Shown: one piece after another, positions 35,768 through 43,941 of the stretch | How the letters are laid out: each line of letters begins with the position of its first letter | Position numbering within the stretch: the first letter of the stretch is position 1 | Assembly (NCBI GenBank): GCA_949283695.1 | Contig: CASDTX010000052.1 | Location: 1-64,000 of the forward strand | Origin: an uncultured Eubacteriales bacterium | GTDB lineage: Bacteria > Bacillota > Clostridia > Lachnospirales > Lachnospiraceae | DNA length: 64,000 bases | Direction of reading: 5' to 3' | Translations under genes and position numbers: made by a program | The notes under the pieces: model-generated | Seen by the model: only the letters and a program-made list of their open reading frames with translations | What the model was told of the DNA's origin: nothing | Database searches by the model: none

Positions 35768-37399
35768 TTATGCGTGACTGCCGCTGTGTTCGTCTGTGTG
35801 ATTGATCAGCAGCCGGTCGCCCGGTTTCAGCAGCGTACTTCCGTCTGGTATCAGATAGTCCTGTCCGCGCTGCACCAGGATAATCAGACTGCCCGGCTGA
35901 TGGGGCAGATCTGCCAGCGTCATCTCTGAAGCACGGTCATTCTTTTCCACGATCTTTTCGGACAGGTATAATTCCGGCATTCCTTCGCACTCCAGGGCAC
36001 ACATTACGAGGATATCCCCAGGTTCCAGGCAGGTGTCTCCCTTAGGGATCATCCGCTCGTCCCCGCGCTGCAGATCAACCAGGATAGACCCCGGCGGCAG
36101 AACCAGCTCCGCCACATGCATACCACACCAGGGGTGCTCTTCCTCAATCCGGAACTGAATGAAGTTGACAGGCGTCTCATCCACATAGTCCGTAAATGTC
36201 TTCAGTACATCGCCTTCCTCATCAATCATATCCAGGCGCTTGGCAACCGCCGGAAGCAGCGTGCCCTGAAATGCAATCGAGAACAGGACCACCACAAACG
36301 CGATATGAAACAGATCGTTCTCCATGGCTGCCGGACTGAGCACAGTCATAATTGCGAATACGACAGATGCGGCTCCTCTGAGGCCGGAAAATGAGATCAG
36401 GATCCGCCTCGCCAAACTTCCTCCGAACGGCGCCATAAGAAGGAAAACGGACAGCGGACGGATCACAAACGTCAATGCAAGGGCAATGGCCAGAGCCGGC
36501 AGAAGTACCTTCAGCATCTGTCCGGGGAAGGAAAGGAGCCCCAGCAGGAAGAAAAGCACGGCCTGCATGATCCCGGTCACTCCGTCGAAAAACGGGACCA
36601 GCGTCATCCGCTCAGGAAGTTTCGAATTCCCGAGAATCATTCCCGCGATATAGACGCTTAAGAACCCGTTCCCGCCCAATATGGACGGCGCGGCGTACCC
36701 CAGCAGGGCGACGGATACGACGAAGAGCGTTTCCGTCCCGGATGTGTCGAATCTGCGCTTCAGCATCAGCCACCGCACGGCCCCTCCGATTCCAAATCCG
36801 AATAGAATCCCGAGAAGAATCTGCTTCACCAGCAGCCCGGCCACAGCAGTTGGCGTAATCCCTGTCTCCATAGCAGACAGAAGCACCACGGTCAGCATAT
36901 AAGCAAAAGGGTCGTTTGAACCGCTCTCCACTTCCAGGATCGGCGCCGCGTTCTCCTTTAAGGCCAGCTTCCGGGATCGCAGAATCGAGAACACCGACGC
37001 CGCGTCTGTAGAGCTGAGCAGAGCGCCGCAGAGCAGCCCTTCCAGTATGCCCATTCCGAGAGCATAGTAACAAAACAGTCCGGTCAGCAGTGCCGTGACC
37101 ATCGTCCCTGCGCTGGACAGCAGAATGGATACCCCTGCCACCGGACGCGCGGCACTCCAATTCGTACCGAATCCACCGTAAAACATAATGAAGACAAGCG
37201 CGGTGGTGCTGACCTGTTCGGCGAATCCGTAGTCTTCAAACGGAATCTTAAACAGGCCGTCTGACCCGAACAGCATTCCGAGCAGGATAAACGCCAGCAG
37301 CGCCGGAATCCCAAGCCGGCCGGACACTCTCTTAAGAAGTGTGCAGGCCAGCAGAATGACCGAGATAAATAAAAGCAGCGATGTAAGTGTAAAAAGCAC
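35768..37399 (-). CDS. Potassium/proton antiporter, CPA1-type with two RCK_C-like domains
   Basis: 543 residues. About 12 membrane helices (residues 1-390) of the Na/K:H exchanger fold, with the ion-site segments CGALLSSTDAASVFSI and EVESGSNDPFA. The cytosolic tail has two TrkA-C-like domains (around 405-470 and 485-540), each ending in a PGDxL pattern (LEPGDILVM and LKPGDRLLI). This layout matches the NhaP2/CvrA group. GTG 37399 has AGGAGGG 7-8 nt upstream. Roles in K+ or pH balance are inferred from the family. Confidence 0.9.
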   Translation of the reverse strand: MLFTLTSLLLFISVILLACTLLKRVSGRLGIPALLAFILLGMLFGSDGLFKIPFEDYGFAEQVSTTALVFIMFYGGFGTNWSAARPVAGVSILLSSAGTMVTALLTGLFCYYALGMGILEGLLCGALLSSTDAASVFSILRSRKLALKENAAPILEVESGSNDPFAYMLTVVLLSAMETGITPTAVAGLLVKQILLGILFGFGIGGAVRWLMLKRRFDTSGTETLFVVSVALLGYAAPSILGGNGFLSVYIAGMILGNSKLPERMTLVPFFDGVTGIMQAVLFFLLGLLSFPGQMLKVLLPALAIALALTFVIRPLSVFLLMAPFGGSLARRILISFSGLRGAASVVFAIMTVLSPAAMENDLFHIAFVVVLFSIAFQGTLLPAVAKRLDMIDEEGDVLKTFTDYVDETPVNFIQFRIEEEHPWCGMHVAELVLPPGSILVDLQRGDERMIPKGDTCLEPGDILVMCALECEGMPELYLSEKIVEKNDRASEMTLADLPHQPGSLIILVQRGQDYLIPDGSTLLKPGDRLLINHTDEHSGSHA

Positions 37400-37449
37400 T
37401 TATGTACCCTCCTGTTCTAAGTTTTTCGATTTTTTCTTTCCGGATATGC

Positions 37450-38307
37450 TCAGTTGTCTGCGCCGGGATCTGCATCCAGAATCACACAGCGGTTTCCGCG
37501 GGAGACAAATACCGATTCAAACTGTGTCCGGCTGTATTCTGTCTGGCCGGTAATCGGATCCGCAATCACGACAGTATGCGGACTGTAGCCGATGAGAACT
37601 GCTCCGTGATCCCATGTTCCCCAGTCTACGTAACTTCCGTCCTCAGTATACCAGCCGTCCTCCACCGTTCGGTCCAGCATCTCAATGGTGCACCATACCA
37701 CAACCGGAATATCTTCACTGACCAGACGGTACAGTTCATCCGGCCCGGCACCGGTAAGATCTGCCGCCCGGACAGAACTTCCGCAGTCTTGCAGAAACGC
37801 GTTGGCCGCGGTGACAATTGCGCCGGTCCCGCAGGCGATGCCCTCTTCCGTGGTCGGATCCCCGATAAAATACTGGTTCAGGTCATTCCCGTATCTGCGG
37901 CCGCCCTCACCGTAATAGATCCCCGTGGAATACAGGGTCGGCAGATACTGTACCGCCATCTCCACCTTGTCTGCCGGGAACTCATAATAATTCAGCACCA
38001 TCGTCATCGCAGTAATCTCGCAGCCGGTGGGCAGTTCCGGCATCTGATTGATCAGAGGAAATGGATCAATGGTATAGGTATCCGGCATTTCATCAGAGGA
38101 GGCCGCAGCCGCAGCTATTTCTGAATCCGTCTTCTTCTCTGCCGCTTCCGGGTCTGTCTCCAGGAAGTCTGCTTCTATCTGAGCCTCCCCGGATATATCG
38201 CCATACCCGCATCCGCTCAGCAGAAGGACCAGACCAGTCCATACAGCAAGGATTCCGGTATGGGATCTCCTGTTTCTGTCTTTCGTATTTTTCCTGATTG
38301 CTCTTAT
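37450..38307 (-). CDS. Lipoprotein C39-like cysteine peptidase with apparent AUA start
   Basis: 285 residues if it starts at the ATA at 38305-38307. This codon has a perfect GGAGG with an 8-nt spacer (38316-38320). The extension reads basic residues, a hydrophobic stretch and the lipobox LLLSGC, a linker rich in Asp, Glu and Ala, then the peptidase domain. The first standard start, ATG 38088, gives 212 residues without any export signal. The C39_2-like domain has the nucleophile Cys in LPTGCEITAMTMVLNYY, the His in WDHGAVLIGY and an Asp in VIADPITGQ. The reading frame stays open to a stop just upstream of the ribosome site. So either AUA initiation or a point change of an ATG must be assumed. 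Substrate unknown; surface protein or peptide processing is likely. Confidence 0.8.
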   Translation of the reverse strand: MRAIRKNTKDRNRRSHTGILAVWTGLVLLLSGCGYGDISGEAQIEADFLETDPEAAEKKTDSEIAAAAASSDEMPDTYTIDPFPLINQMPELPTGCEITAMTMVLNYYEFPADKVEMAVQYLPTLYSTGIYYGEGGRRYGNDLNQYFIGDPTTEEGIACGTGAIVTAANAFLQDCGSSVRAADLTGAGPDELYRLVSEDIPVVVWCTIEMLDRTVEDGWYTEDGSYVDWGTWDHGAVLIGYSPHTVVIADPITGQTEYSRTQFESVFVSRGNRCVILDADPGADN

Positions 38308-38335
38308 GTTCTTCGCCTCCGAATCTTCTTGATCC

Positions 38336-38374
38336 TAAAAAGGGAAGCACCTGCTTCTCAAGCCTGTGCTTCCC
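38336..38374 (-). terminator. Rho-independent terminator of the 39-residue gene
   Basis: GGGAAGCAC (38342-38350) pairs with GTGCTTCCC (38366-38374); on the minus strand TTTTTAGG follows. It lies 28 nt past the small gene and 16 nt before the lipoprotein's ribosome site. Confidence 0.85.
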
Positions 38375-38401
38375 CCTTTGTAAAGCCTGCTTCTGTATGG
38401 G

Positions 38402-38521
38402 TTACTCATTCTTATCGGTCACTCTGTCAGTGAAATCCTTCCACGCTCTGCCTTTGAGCAAGGTTAAAACCACGATGCCTGCTATGGCTGACAGAAAAAG
38501 CAAGAATCCGACAACATCCAT
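38402..38521 (-). CDS. 39-residue single-pass membrane protein
   Basis: MDVVGFLLFLSAIAGIVVLT then LLKGRAWKDFTDRVTDKNE: one N-terminal membrane helix and a charged cytosolic tail. GGGAGG stands 7 nt before ATG 38521. It has its own sigma-A promoter (38578-38607) and a strong terminator, which makes it a real gene although it is very short. I do not recognise a family; the size resembles small regulatory membrane proteins. Confidence 0.8.
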   Translation of the reverse strand: MDVVGFLLFLSAIAGIVVLTLLKGRAWKDFTDRVTDKNE

Positions 38522-38577
38522 ATGCTCACCTCCCGAGACAAAACGCTTTCCTGCTTCATCGTCTATGTTCTGGCTCC

Positions 38578-38607
38578 ATTATAGCACTAATTTGCCCGCC
38601 GTGACAA
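38578..38607 (-). promoter_or_regulatory. Sigma-A promoter of the 39-residue gene
   Basis: -35 TTGTCA (38602-38607), 18-nt spacer, perfect -10 TATAAT (38578-38583), minus strand. Confidence 0.75.
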
Positions 38608-38609
38608 TC

Positions 38610-38651
38610 TTTTCTTCTCTCGCATCTTTTCTGCAGATTTTCTTCTCTCGC
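38610..38651 (-). repeat. 14-bp direct repeat upstream of the small-gene promoter
   Basis: TTTTCTTCTCTCGC occurs at 38610-38623 and 38638-38651 (28-bp period), ending three nt upstream of the -35 box. The arrangement suggests a regulator site, which is inference. Confidence 0.55.
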
Positions 38652-38664
38652 AGGTTATTACTGT

Positions 38665-41600
38665 TTACAGTAGCGCCATTTTCAGATAAATGCGGCAGTT
38701 CTGGTGGTTAAAATCATATTTCAACGCCTTTTTAAAATGTTTCGCAGCTTCTTGTTTCTCGCCGGTCCCAAGATTCGCCAGTCCCATCAGATAATAACAG
38801 TGTGCCTGATTCTTCCGGGTCATGTCATCTTCAAAGATCAGGAAATCTGGCAGAGATACCGCGAAGAAATCATTCTTTGCCTGATCGTATACGTGTCTTT
38901 CTCCGTAATCCATCAGTTTGTTAAAACATGCGTGGGCCGCTTTTGTATCTCCCAGCTCCTGTTTCGCGAGACCTTTATAGAAGATCATGTCCGCAGGCTG
39001 ATCGTAATAATACATTACGCCTGCCGGTTCGTCGTCTCCAAGGGCTGCCTTTTCAAAACATACAGATGCCTCCTCCGCATGCCCCAGCGCCTTTCTCACC
39101 ACGCCAAGATAGTACCAGATATTGTTGTCTTTCGTTCCCTCCAGTCTTCCTTCTCCAAGATTCATCGGATATTCCAGGGCTTTTTCCAGGAGCTCTTCTG
39201 CCCTGGCCAGATGGGCTGTTTTCTGTTCGGAACTTACGGCAGCAAGCGTCTGATCCGACTGTTCCGCGGATGAGCATTCTGCTGCGGATGCATCGATTTC
39301 TGCTTTCGCCATCTCTGTCAATGCGATCTTATACTGCCCGGAGATCCGCCCCTCAGCGCCCTCCCACGGCCGGAACACATGGGACATAATCGTCTCGTAT
39401 GCCGTCTGGTGCTTTCCGGTCAGGTTGTATAAAGTAGCGAGCTCCAGCATGGCGTCATCTCGTTCTCTGACAATGTCAATCCGTTCCTCATAATGTTTCA
39501 GGCGTTCTTCAAATGCTGTACCGGTTTTCTTATAGAGCTGATCCAGTTCCAGAAATACCCGGGAATCTGTCGGGTCGAGAGCGAATGCTTTTTCCATGTA
39601 TGCCACGGCTTTCTGCGGATCATTCTGCTTATTATAATACGCAAGGGAAAGATTCCTGTGTACTGTGGGATAAGTATCGTCCAGTTCTGCAGACCGCTCC
39701 CATAATTCTGTGGCTGTCTGGAACTGAAGCTTATCATAATATAGATTGCCCAGGTAATAATAGGCTTTCGCCCCGTCTGGATTCGTCTTGACCGCATCTT
39801 CCAAAACTGCGATATCTTCCAGTTTATTGGGAAAACAGTATGCGGGTGACCTTCTTTCTGCTTCCAGGTATGCTTCCAGTCCTTTTTCGGAGAATCCGGC
39901 CTTCCTGAGATAGTATCCCTCGTAGTATTTCAGCATCGGCTGTTCTTTCACACACTGTCTGAGAACCGCTGCCGCTTCTTCGTATGACTTTGATTCAGCG
40001 TAATCTCTTGCAGTCTGCAGATAGCTCTCATGGAAGCCGCGAGTCAATGTATTCATCCGATCAAGGATCTGGCGGGATTTCTCTCCGGCTGCAAGGAACG
40101 ACGCTTCCATCATGGAGAGATAATCGAACGGATCGATGGTCAGATTCTCTTTGATCCACTGTTCTGCTGCTTCTTTCTGTCCCAGTTTCCTTAAGATCAG
40201 TGCTTTCAGGCCGCGTGCTTTCACATTATGCATATTCTTGACAAGCCCTTTCTCCACCAGTTCCAGGGCAGACACAAAGTGCTTCTTCCCTGCTTCGATT
40301 GCCGCGAGATAGTAGAAAGACATCTCCTGCTGCTCACTGCTCCATGTGGCCTTATAGAAGGCGTCGTAGGCTTCATCTTCCCGTCCCTGATAGTACAGGG
40401 CAAGGCCAAGATCATAGTAAGCTTCACTGTTATAAGGATTCGGACTTCTCCATGTAAGGCGGCGGACAGCAGTGCGGAAGTGGGTTTCTGCTTCCTGGAA
40501 TTGCCCTCTGCGCAGAAGCAGAATTCCGTAGGCTGTATTGATGCGGCTGTCTTCCGGGTCTCTTTTGAGGCCTTCCAGATAATAGGGATCCGGAAGATAG
40601 GTGGCGTGCCGGTGCTGTTCGATATGCTGGCCGGTCAGAAGCAGTTCTTCGTTGGTCATAATCTCTTCCGGGTCTTTCGCTGCTTCTGCCGGTTTCCCAA
40701 TCTCCGGAATCTCCTCTGCTTCCGGCTGGTATTCTACGAGCCGTTCTCCGTCTGAAGAAACGGAAACACAGAAGTCCTGCAGATGCTCGATCTCTGCCGG
40801 GATCTCTTTCTCGTAAATATCTGTGGGAGACAGCAGTGTTGTCTCGCAGAAAATTTCCTGACCGTTTTTCGTCACGGTGATAACCGCGTTCTCGTATCTT
40901 TCCGTCCCGTACACGGTTACATGAAGTCCCGTTTCTGTCTGCTCCGCTCCGAGCGCTGCATGGATCGTCGCATTTTTGACAGCGCCGACTTTCTTATAAG
41001 GCATAAAATACTGCTTGAATACTTTTTCTTCAAAAGGTTTCAGCCATGTGAAATCCGGCTGGTTCTCTGTATACACCCCGGTCATCAGCTCAATATACGG
41101 GCCGTCCTCATCGGTTAAGTTTCGGTCCCATGCCTTTCCGAATTCCCCGCAGCCCCAGGTCCACTGCTTCTTGCCCGGTGAATAATGATGATCCGCCACG
41201 TGAAGCAGCCCGGCTTCCTTCTGATAGTCATATCCGCCCATAAAATCATATCCGGATGTCTCTGCCATATAAGAAGTCGGAACCGGTATGTTTTTGTATC
41301 GTGAGATATCTACGCCTTCACTGTAGTCATGTTTATAATAGACGCCCTTCGCAATCGGAAACCTGGATACAGCCCTCTTGCCATGATCATATACGGTATG
41401 TACATCCGGCGGGAAGATGGACTGGGTATGATCATTGACCGGTACTGCCGGATTCGCCCACCAGAGAAACGTCTGCGGCAGTGCTGTCCGGTTGTAGAGC
41501 TGACCGCGGATCTCTATATATGCTTTCCCCGGGTAGAGGGTGAAAGAAGCAATGCCTTTCGTTCCGTACATCTGATCCACATCGTTGACCAGGAGGGTTT

Positions 41601-42027
41601 TGCTTCCGTCTGCGTGCTCAGTGATCTGATGATCTACCGGCATATAAGTCGTCGGTCTGTGGTGCTGCGGCCAGTTGAATTCGATCCCGCCGGAGATCCA
41701 CGGCCCTGCAAGCCCCACCAGCGCAGGCTTAATCACATGGTTATAATAGACGAAATCATAGTCGTTTGTTTTATCGTAAGCTCTCTGGATCCGGGCGCCC
41801 AGTTCTGGGAGGATCATCACTTTCAGATATTCATTTTCCATCCAAACAGCATGCCATATTTTATCCTTCTTCTCATGGCTGATCTTCTCTGTCGTAGGGT
41901 ACGGGTAAAGCTTTCCCGAACTCCCCTGATACACTCTTTTCTCCAGAAACATCGGATTCTTATCCGGTTCCCCCACTTCATATGTAGGGATAACCACCGC
42001 TTCTTCCCAGATCTTTACTGCCTCCAT
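38665..42027 (-). CDS. DUF5107 and TPR-repeat protein
   Basis: 1120 residues, no signal peptide. Residues about 1-390 are a DUF5107 domain, which by pattern looks like a galactose-mutarotase-type beta-sandwich: LPELGARIQRAYDKTNDYDF, GPWISGGIEFNWPQHHRP and FLWWANPAVPV. From about 480 to the end there are many TPR units (for example INTAYGILLLRRGQFQEAE and AYYYLGNLYYDKLQFQTATE). Divergent from an AraC-type gene and followed by the rest of a sugar locus. It carries the shared operator in its promoter. A role in recognising or processing an oligosaccharide is inferred from fold and neighbours; no catalytic residue can be named. ATG 42027 has an AGGAGG-type site. Confidence 0.85.
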   Translation of the reverse strand: MEAVKIWEEAVVIPTYEVGEPDKNPMFLEKRVYQGSSGKLYPYPTTEKISHEKKDKIWHAVWMENEYLKVMILPELGARIQRAYDKTNDYDFVYYNHVIKPALVGLAGPWISGGIEFNWPQHHRPTTYMPVDHQITEHADGSKTLLVNDVDQMYGTKGIASFTLYPGKAYIEIRGQLYNRTALPQTFLWWANPAVPVNDHTQSIFPPDVHTVYDHGKRAVSRFPIAKGVYYKHDYSEGVDISRYKNIPVPTSYMAETSGYDFMGGYDYQKEAGLLHVADHHYSPGKKQWTWGCGEFGKAWDRNLTDEDGPYIELMTGVYTENQPDFTWLKPFEEKVFKQYFMPYKKVGAVKNATIHAALGAEQTETGLHVTVYGTERYENAVITVTKNGQEIFCETTLLSPTDIYEKEIPAEIEHLQDFCVSVSSDGERLVEYQPEAEEIPEIGKPAEAAKDPEEIMTNEELLLTGQHIEQHRHATYLPDPYYLEGLKRDPEDSRINTAYGILLLRRGQFQEAETHFRTAVRRLTWRSPNPYNSEAYYDLGLALYYQGREDEAYDAFYKATWSSEQQEMSFYYLAAIEAGKKHFVSALELVEKGLVKNMHNVKARGLKALILRKLGQKEAAEQWIKENLTIDPFDYLSMMEASFLAAGEKSRQILDRMNTLTRGFHESYLQTARDYAESKSYEEAAAVLRQCVKEQPMLKYYEGYYLRKAGFSEKGLEAYLEAERRSPAYCFPNKLEDIAVLEDAVKTNPDGAKAYYYLGNLYYDKLQFQTATELWERSAELDDTYPTVHRNLSLAYYNKQNDPQKAVAYMEKAFALDPTDSRVFLELDQLYKKTGTAFEERLKHYEERIDIVRERDDAMLELATLYNLTGKHQTAYETIMSHVFRPWEGAEGRISGQYKIALTEMAKAEIDASAAECSSAEQSDQTLAAVSSEQKTAHLARAEELLEKALEYPMNLGEGRLEGTKDNNIWYYLGVVRKALGHAEEASVCFEKAALGDDEPAGVMYYYDQPADMIFYKGLAKQELGDTKAAHACFNKLMDYGERHVYDQAKNDFFAVSLPDFLIFEDDMTRKNQAHCYYLMGLANLGTGEKQEAAKHFKKALKYDFNHQNCRIYLKMALL

Positions 42028-42092
42028 TTTCTTTCCTCCTGTTAATATTTATTGTTCTCTTTACCTCAGACGCTTTCTGCGTTGATAGCTAC

Positions 42093-42121
42093 ATTTTACA
42101 ATGTATATTTTGGTTATTCAC
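42093..42121 (-). promoter_or_regulatory. Promoter of the DUF5107 gene (activator-dependent type)
   Basis: -10 TAAAAT (42093-42098) with a poor -35 GTGAAT (42116-42121) at 17 nt, minus strand. The weak -35 and the adjacent operator suit positive control by an AraC protein. Confidence 0.5.
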
Positions 42122-42130
42122 TATTTTGAC

Positions 42131-42159
42131 TTGCGCTTTTATTTATATTTTTTGCGCTT
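42131..42159. promoter_or_regulatory. AraC-type operator A: TTGC-N7-TTTATA-N4-TTGC
   Basis: TTGCGCTT at 42131-42138 is repeated exactly at 42152-42159, a 21-bp period, with TTTATA between. The near end is 33 bp from the -10 box of the DUF5107 promoter. The same layout occurs before the binding-protein gene. Confidence 0.6.
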
Positions 42160-42230
42160 GTAATCTGATTCTGAGACGGGTAAAATATCTGTAGCAGAAA
42201 CGAAATGTGATTTGTGAAGGCGGTGTGATT

Positions 42231-43082
42231 ATGAAATCCTGTGAAAAATTTATTTCTTTGGATTCGAACTATTTTGTCTATCTTCCCAGCGCTGTGGCGC
42301 AGAAGACATTTTTCTATCCGATCTGTACCGGCGAGTTTATCTACGAGCCCGGGTATATGCTGAAGAGAGATGCCTATGACAGCTTCCTTCTGATGTATAT
42401 TCAGAAAGGCCAGCTCACTCTGGAATACGAAAATAAAAAAACGACAGTAACAGAAGGAAACTTCGTCCTGCTTGACTGCTACAGACCTCATGTCTACTAC
42501 TCGGATACCGGATGGGAAAGCCTCTGGTTCCACTTTGACGGTCCGGCAGCCCGTGCTCATTATGAATTAATCACTTCCCAGCTTGGACAGGTCTTTTCCC
42601 TCTCAAAGCCCTATCTGGTGCTTGACAAAATGACTGCCCTGTACCGGACTTTCCTCTATGGAGAACGTATCAAAGAACCATTGCTCTCCAAGATGATTAC
42701 GGATATTCTGACCGCGCTTCTGCTCTATACTGCTTCCAGTCCTGCTGCGGTTAATTATGCAAATATAATGGAAGAGATTGTATCTTACATTCACGAGCAT
42801 TATACGGAAGATATCTCAATACAGCAGCTTGCTGATCGTGCGATGTTAAGTCAATATCATTTTATCCGGGTCTTTAAGAGAGAGACCTGCTTCACCCCTC
42901 ATGAATACATCCGGAATATTCGCATCAGCACGGCCAAATATATGCTGAAGACGACCCACATGTCTGTAAAAGACATCTGTTTCAGCACCGGATTTTCTAA
43001 TGTCAGCGTGTTTTGTACCGCATTTAAGAAAAAGACCGGCCTCACGCCGGCGGAATACAGAAATTCTGTCTCCGCTCTGTGA
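42231..43082 (+). CDS. AraC-family transcriptional regulator 1
   Basis: 283 residues. An N-terminal cupin-like sensing domain (LLMYIQKGQLTLEYENKKTT and LLDCYRPHVYY) is followed by two helix-turn-helix units (ISIQQLADRAMLSQYHFIRV and MSVKDICFSTGFSNVSVFCT). Start: ATG 42231 after AAGGCGG; an earlier GTG at 42207 is less likely. Divergent from the DUF5107 gene with the operator between them; it probably activates the locus in response to a sugar. Confidence 0.92.
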   Translation: MKSCEKFISLDSNYFVYLPSAVAQKTFFYPICTGEFIYEPGYMLKRDAYDSFLLMYIQKGQLTLEYENKKTTVTEGNFVLLDCYRPHVYYSDTGWESLWFHFDGPAARAHYELITSQLGQVFSLSKPYLVLDKMTALYRTFLYGERIKEPLLSKMITDILTALLLYTASSPAAVNYANIMEEIVSYIHEHYTEDISIQQLADRAMLSQYHFIRVFKRETCFTPHEYIRNIRISTAKYMLKTTHMSVKDICFSTGFSNVSVFCTAFKKKTGLTPAEYRNSVSAL

Positions 43083-43099
43083 GCCGGTCTTTCCGGTTC
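43081..43099 (+). terminator. Terminator of AraC regulator 1
   Basis: GAGCCGG-TCTTT-CCGGTTC stem (one G-T pair) starting at the stop codon, followed by CTTGTTTGATTCTTTT. It lies between convergent genes. Confidence 0.5.
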
Positions 43100-43113
43100 C
43101 TTGTTTGATTCTT

Positions 43114-43941
43114 TTATTCTTTCACCGCACCTCCGGCCAGTGACGAGATAATCAAATCCTGTGCCGCCACAAAGAAGATGATGAATGGGATTGCAACCAG
43201 AATTGATCCGGATGCAAAGACGGTAAACATATTCTTTTTCTCTGAGACGAAGGAAAACAGTCCCAGTGCAAGTGTCTGCATTTCCGATGACCGCAGTACC
43301 ATCTTGGGAAAGATGTAATCCATCCAGGGAGCCGCAAAGCTGGAGATTGCAGTGAATACAAGGATTGGCTTTGTTACCGGCATCACGATGGTAGAGAAGA
43401 TTCGCCAGTGGCCTGCGCCGTCGATTCTCGCCGCTTCATCCAGAGATCTCGGCACCGTGTCCACATAGGTCTTAACCATCCACGTATTATATGGGATGTT
43501 TCCTGCCACGTAGACAAGGATCAGACCCCACAGGGTGTCCAGGGCATTGATTCGCAGAAGGATCACATAGATGGCCACCATTCCCACGAAAGACGGGAAG
43601 ATCTGCAGGATCAGCATAGCCATCAGCATCCCTTTCTTAATCCGGAATTGAAATCTGGAAAATATATATGCGGACAGTGCGGCGATGGAGACGGTCAGTA
43701 TCATCGTTCCCACTGCAATGATCAGGGTATTCATGAACCATCTCGGATAATCCGTACGTGTAAACAAGTACTCAAAATGCTCCAGTGTGAATCCGTTTTT
43801 AAACGGAACCACATCCAGTGTGGCAATCGAGGATCCCGGAGCGAAGGCGCCGCTTACCACATAAATCAGGGGATAGAGCACCCACAGTGAAATCAGCACG
43901 AGAAATACAACTGCGAAAATCCCCATAAATTTCTTTTTCAT
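43114..43941 (-). CDS. Sugar ABC transporter permease, MalG type
   Basis: 275 residues, six membrane helices. The EAA loop that docks the ATPase is SLDEAARIDGAGHWRIF. The gene is last in the importer operon; the start TAATG overlaps the MalF-type stop, with GGAGGG upstream. The matching ATPase is not in the window, so a shared MsmX-type ATPase encoded elsewhere is expected. Confidence 0.93.
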   Translation of the reverse strand: MKKKFMGIFAVVFLVLISLWVLYPLIYVVSGAFAPGSSIATLDVVPFKNGFTLEHFEYLFTRTDYPRWFMNTLIIAVGTMILTVSIAALSAYIFSRFQFRIKKGMLMAMLILQIFPSFVGMVAIYVILLRINALDTLWGLILVYVAGNIPYNTWMVKTYVDTVPRSLDEAARIDGAGHWRIFSTIVMPVTKPILVFTAISSFAAPWMDYIFPKMVLRSSEMQTLALGLFSFVSEKKNMFTVFASGSILVAIPFIIFFVAAQDLIISSLAGGAVKE

